IMG/VR virus record: IMGVR_UViG_3300009504_000039
Span: 1 to 23,579 of that record
DNA length: 23,579 nucleotides
DNA from: a virus
Direction: 5' to 3' (one strand)
Positions 22,564 to 23,579 of the stretch are shown in pieces. Under the pieces are notes generated by a model. It saw only the letters and a program-made list of their open reading frames with translations, did not search any database and was not told the DNA's origin. The position numbers and the translations under genes were made by a program. Every line of letters starts with the position of its first letter. The stretch's first letter is position 1.

Positions 22564-22610
22564 CGGGGCTCCGGCCCCGTCTCGTGAGCCGACGCGATCG
22601 GCCTCACGAG
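22564..22610 (+). terminator. Two tandem hairpins after the 22140 gene
   Basis: Hairpin 1 (22564-22579) has a CGGGGC/GCCCCG stem with a TCCG loop closed by C-G, the very stable UNCG-type tetraloop. Hairpin 2 (22581-22610) pairs CTCGTGAG with CTCACGAG plus CCGA with TCGG across one bulged base, loop CGCGA. Both follow the stop codon directly. There is no U tract, so ordinary intrinsic termination is uncertain. They may act as a transcript end, an RNA stabiliser or a processing site. Confidence 0.45.
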
Positions 22611-22646
22611 GCGGACCGCAGTTTCGCGGGATCGATCACCGGCCAT

Positions 22647-22726
22647 CAACGGCAAACAGCCACCCATCATGTCTGAGTCGGGGCGATGACCGCCCCCCGC
22701 AAGCCCGAAGGACCCACGACCATGAC
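22647..22726 (+). repeat. Leader element, copy 2
   Basis: This is the second copy of the leader: CAACGGCAAAC (22647-22657), the identical 34-bp core (22664-22697), GCAAGCCC, GAAGGA (22707-22712) and the same CACGACCATGACC at the start codon (22722). The MSESGR mini-ORF here is 22669-22689. Relative to copy 1 there is one extra base before the core, one extra C after it, and a shorter spacer before the ribosome binding site. The region between the tandem hairpins and this copy (22611-22646) shows nothing else. Confidence 0.8.
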
Positions 22727-23114
22727 CGACATCATACGCAAAACGATCACCACGACCGCCGACGAACAGCGCCCGCGCGGGCTCACATCGGCCGCGTGTC
22801 GGGTTGAGGTGGTGCTCAAGGAAGGGGACTCGGGGCCGTGGTCCGTCAGGCTGGTGGACATCTGGGACCCGCTTGAACCGGCTACTGGATGGCACGACGT
22901 GGCGACCACAGCAGACGAGCGCGGCCGGCCGCGGTGGGTCGAGATCTCGCCTGACGGGGTGCGCCGGAACCTTCGCATCCACGACGAGGATGCGAAGTCG
23001 GCGACGAGCACGACGATCCATTACTCGGACCCCTTGCCGAAGTGGGTCGCCCCGGCCGTGCTCGAAATAATCCGGGGTCGTTTCGATCGTGAAGGGGTCG
23101 AGGTGGCATCGTGA
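22722..23114 (+). CDS. Small unknown protein
   Basis: The 130-residue product is started at ATG 22722, because the duplicated leader places the same start context there and GAAGGA lies 9 nt upstream. The in-frame ATG at 22686 lies inside the leader and has no counterpart in frame with the 22140 gene. The protein begins MTDIIRKTITTTADEQRP and is beta-rich (CRVEVVLKEGDSGPWSVRLVDIWD, HDVATTADERGRPRWVEISPDGVRRNLRI), with a C-terminal helix PKWVAPAVLEIIRGRFD. No family is recognised. The end overlaps the next gene (GTGA at 23111). Confidence 0.65.
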   Translation: MTDIIRKTITTTADEQRPRGLTSAACRVEVVLKEGDSGPWSVRLVDIWDPLEPATGWHDVATTADERGRPRWVEISPDGVRRNLRIHDEDAKSATSTTIHYSDPLPKWVAPAVLEIIRGRFDREGVEVAS

Positions 23115-23443
23115 AGCGACGACGACACACGTTGGCGGCGCTGACCCCCGAGGACGACGGCGACGGCGGGGGCCGGCCGCTCCTCTTCGGCTACGGGCTC
23201 GAGTGGATCGCCGCGGCGGCCCGACGGACGAAGCGGACGGTCCGGCGAGCTCGGGTCGACGGGATCCCGCTGCACGATCCCGTCGAGGCAGTCGCGTGGA
23301 TCGTCTCCCGACGAGGCGCGCCCGAGTTCGCCGACGAGCTGCTCGAGCTGCTCGGGCGGTCCGCTCGGTACGTCGGCGCCGACGACGGGACAACAAAAAA
23401 AAGTGTCGCGCCAGTTGACCCTGGCGCCGGACCACGCTACTGA
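23111..23443 (+). CDS. Small basic protein with possible helix-turn-helix
   Basis: The 110-residue protein starts with GTG 23111 in a GTGA overlap. After a basic start and acidic/Gly linker, residues ~26-65 (FGYGLEWIAAAARRTKRTVRRARVDGIPLHDPVEAVAWIVSRRG) look like a helix-turn-helix with a following helix, as in small phage regulators. The C-terminus (LLELLGRSARYVG, DDGTTKKS) runs into an A8 tract at 23395-23402, with a stem-loop 6 nt after the heptamer A AAA AAA. A -1 slip there would end the protein early at 23418. Function is unknown; DNA binding is an inference. Confidence 0.6.
   Translation: MKRRRHTLAALTPEDDGDGGGRPLLFGYGLEWIAAAARRTKRTVRRARVDGIPLHDPVEAVAWIVSRRGAPEFADELLELLGRSARYVGADDGTTKKSVAPVDPGAGPRY
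23395..23427. other. A8 tract plus stem-loop: slippery site or minus-strand terminator
   Basis: A AAA AAA (23395-23401) is in the correct register for -1 slippage in the gene at 23111, followed after 6 nt by a 7-bp stem GCGCCAG/CTGGCGC (23408-23414 with 23421-23427, loop TTGACC). Read on the minus strand, the same elements are a hairpin followed 5 nt later by T8, which is an intrinsic terminator for leftward transcription entering from beyond the right edge. Either reading is possible, and the alternatives are not exclusive. Confidence 0.4.
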
Positions 23444-23579
23444 TAGCAGGCGTCGGCGGCGATCGTGCCCCCAGCACCCCATAGCGAGCGAATATGACCC
23501 ACCTCCAAGATGGGAGGTGCGATACCGAAGCTGTATCGCACCTCGCGGCAGTCCCGCAACAGACCAGGCCCGCACAAGC
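23444..23579. promoter_or_regulatory. Non-coding right end with two competing hairpins
   Basis: I see no credible gene here. Hairpin A pairs CACCTCC (23500-23506) with GGAGGTG (23513-23519). Hairpin B is a perfect 12-bp stem (23514-23525 with 23533-23544) around a 7-nt loop. They share 23514-23519, so only one can form at a time, as in attenuators. The GGAGGTG strand is itself a strong Shine-Dalgarno-like sequence with no start codon placed after it in this window. No U tract follows either hairpin. Confidence 0.45.

Noticed and set aside
22686-22721. Earlier in-frame start for the gene at 22722
   Set aside because: This ATG is part of the duplicated leader. The equivalent ATG in copy 1 is out of frame with its gene, whereas the start context at 22722 is shared with 22140.
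23021-23575. Minus-strand 184-codon frame at the right end
   Set aside because: The translation has no domain and is antisense to two + strand genes for most of its length. No supporting ribosome binding site was seen.
1-23579. Terminal direct repeat, att sites, tRNA genes, CRISPR arrays or insertion sequences
   Set aside because: I compared the two ends by eye and found only a weak partial match (CCCGC...CACA). No cloverleaf-like sequence, regularly spaced repeats, transposase motifs or flanking inverted repeats were seen.

Overview
The window is the virion-structure region of a GC-rich contractile-tailed (myovirus-type) bacteriophage or prophage. Nearly every base is coding, almost all on the + strand, and genes abut or overlap by a few bases (ATGA, TTGA, TAATG and TGATG junctions), so they look translationally coupled. 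High GC, codon choice strongly biased to G/C at third positions, GTG/TTG starts and a cysteine-rich lipoprotein would fit a GC-rich Gram-negative host such as a myxobacterium or another high-GC proteobacterium. The host assignment is inference only.

Layout. 1-330: AT-rich leader and a small MerR/AlpA-type helix-turn-helix protein. 338-3666: head genes: DUF2213 maturation protease with a scaffold-like tail, cement/decoration protein, DUF2184-type major capsid protein, and a small unknown. 3668-7266: head-completion and neck genes: DUF4054 adaptor, gp10-like protein, two probable fibre/decoration proteins, head-closure candidate, and LIC_12616-type terminator. 7263-11753: tail sheath, tube, tail assembly chaperone with a probable -1 frameshift extension, and tape measure. 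11754-17821: baseplate (Dit-like, plug, gp27-like hub, Gp138-like spike, gp25-like, J-like, DUF2612) and a tail fibre. 17811-18194 on the minus strand: a lone small lipoprotein gene, convergent with the fibre and divergent from the terminase. 18244-22058: small terminase, large terminase and DUF1073 portal. 22059-23579: three small unknown genes, two copies of a duplicated leader element, and several RNA hairpins.

The genes together supply a complete packaging, capsid and contractile-tail set. The order is circularly permuted relative to the usual terminase-portal-protease-capsid-tail map: joining the end of the window to its start would restore portal, small genes, HTH, protease, capsid. No integrase, repressor, replication or recognisable lysis gene is present, so either the window is a fragment of a larger phage or the element is unusually minimal.

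Most notable: a frameshifted tail chaperone with no canonical start for its second half; the same type of beta-rich insertion domain apparently placed into three neighbouring virion proteins; a duplicated leader with a six-codon mini-ORF whose stop lies in a hairpin loop; an isolated six-cysteine lipoprotein (moron candidate); and mutually exclusive hairpins at the right end. I see no tRNA, rRNA, CRISPR array or insertion sequence.
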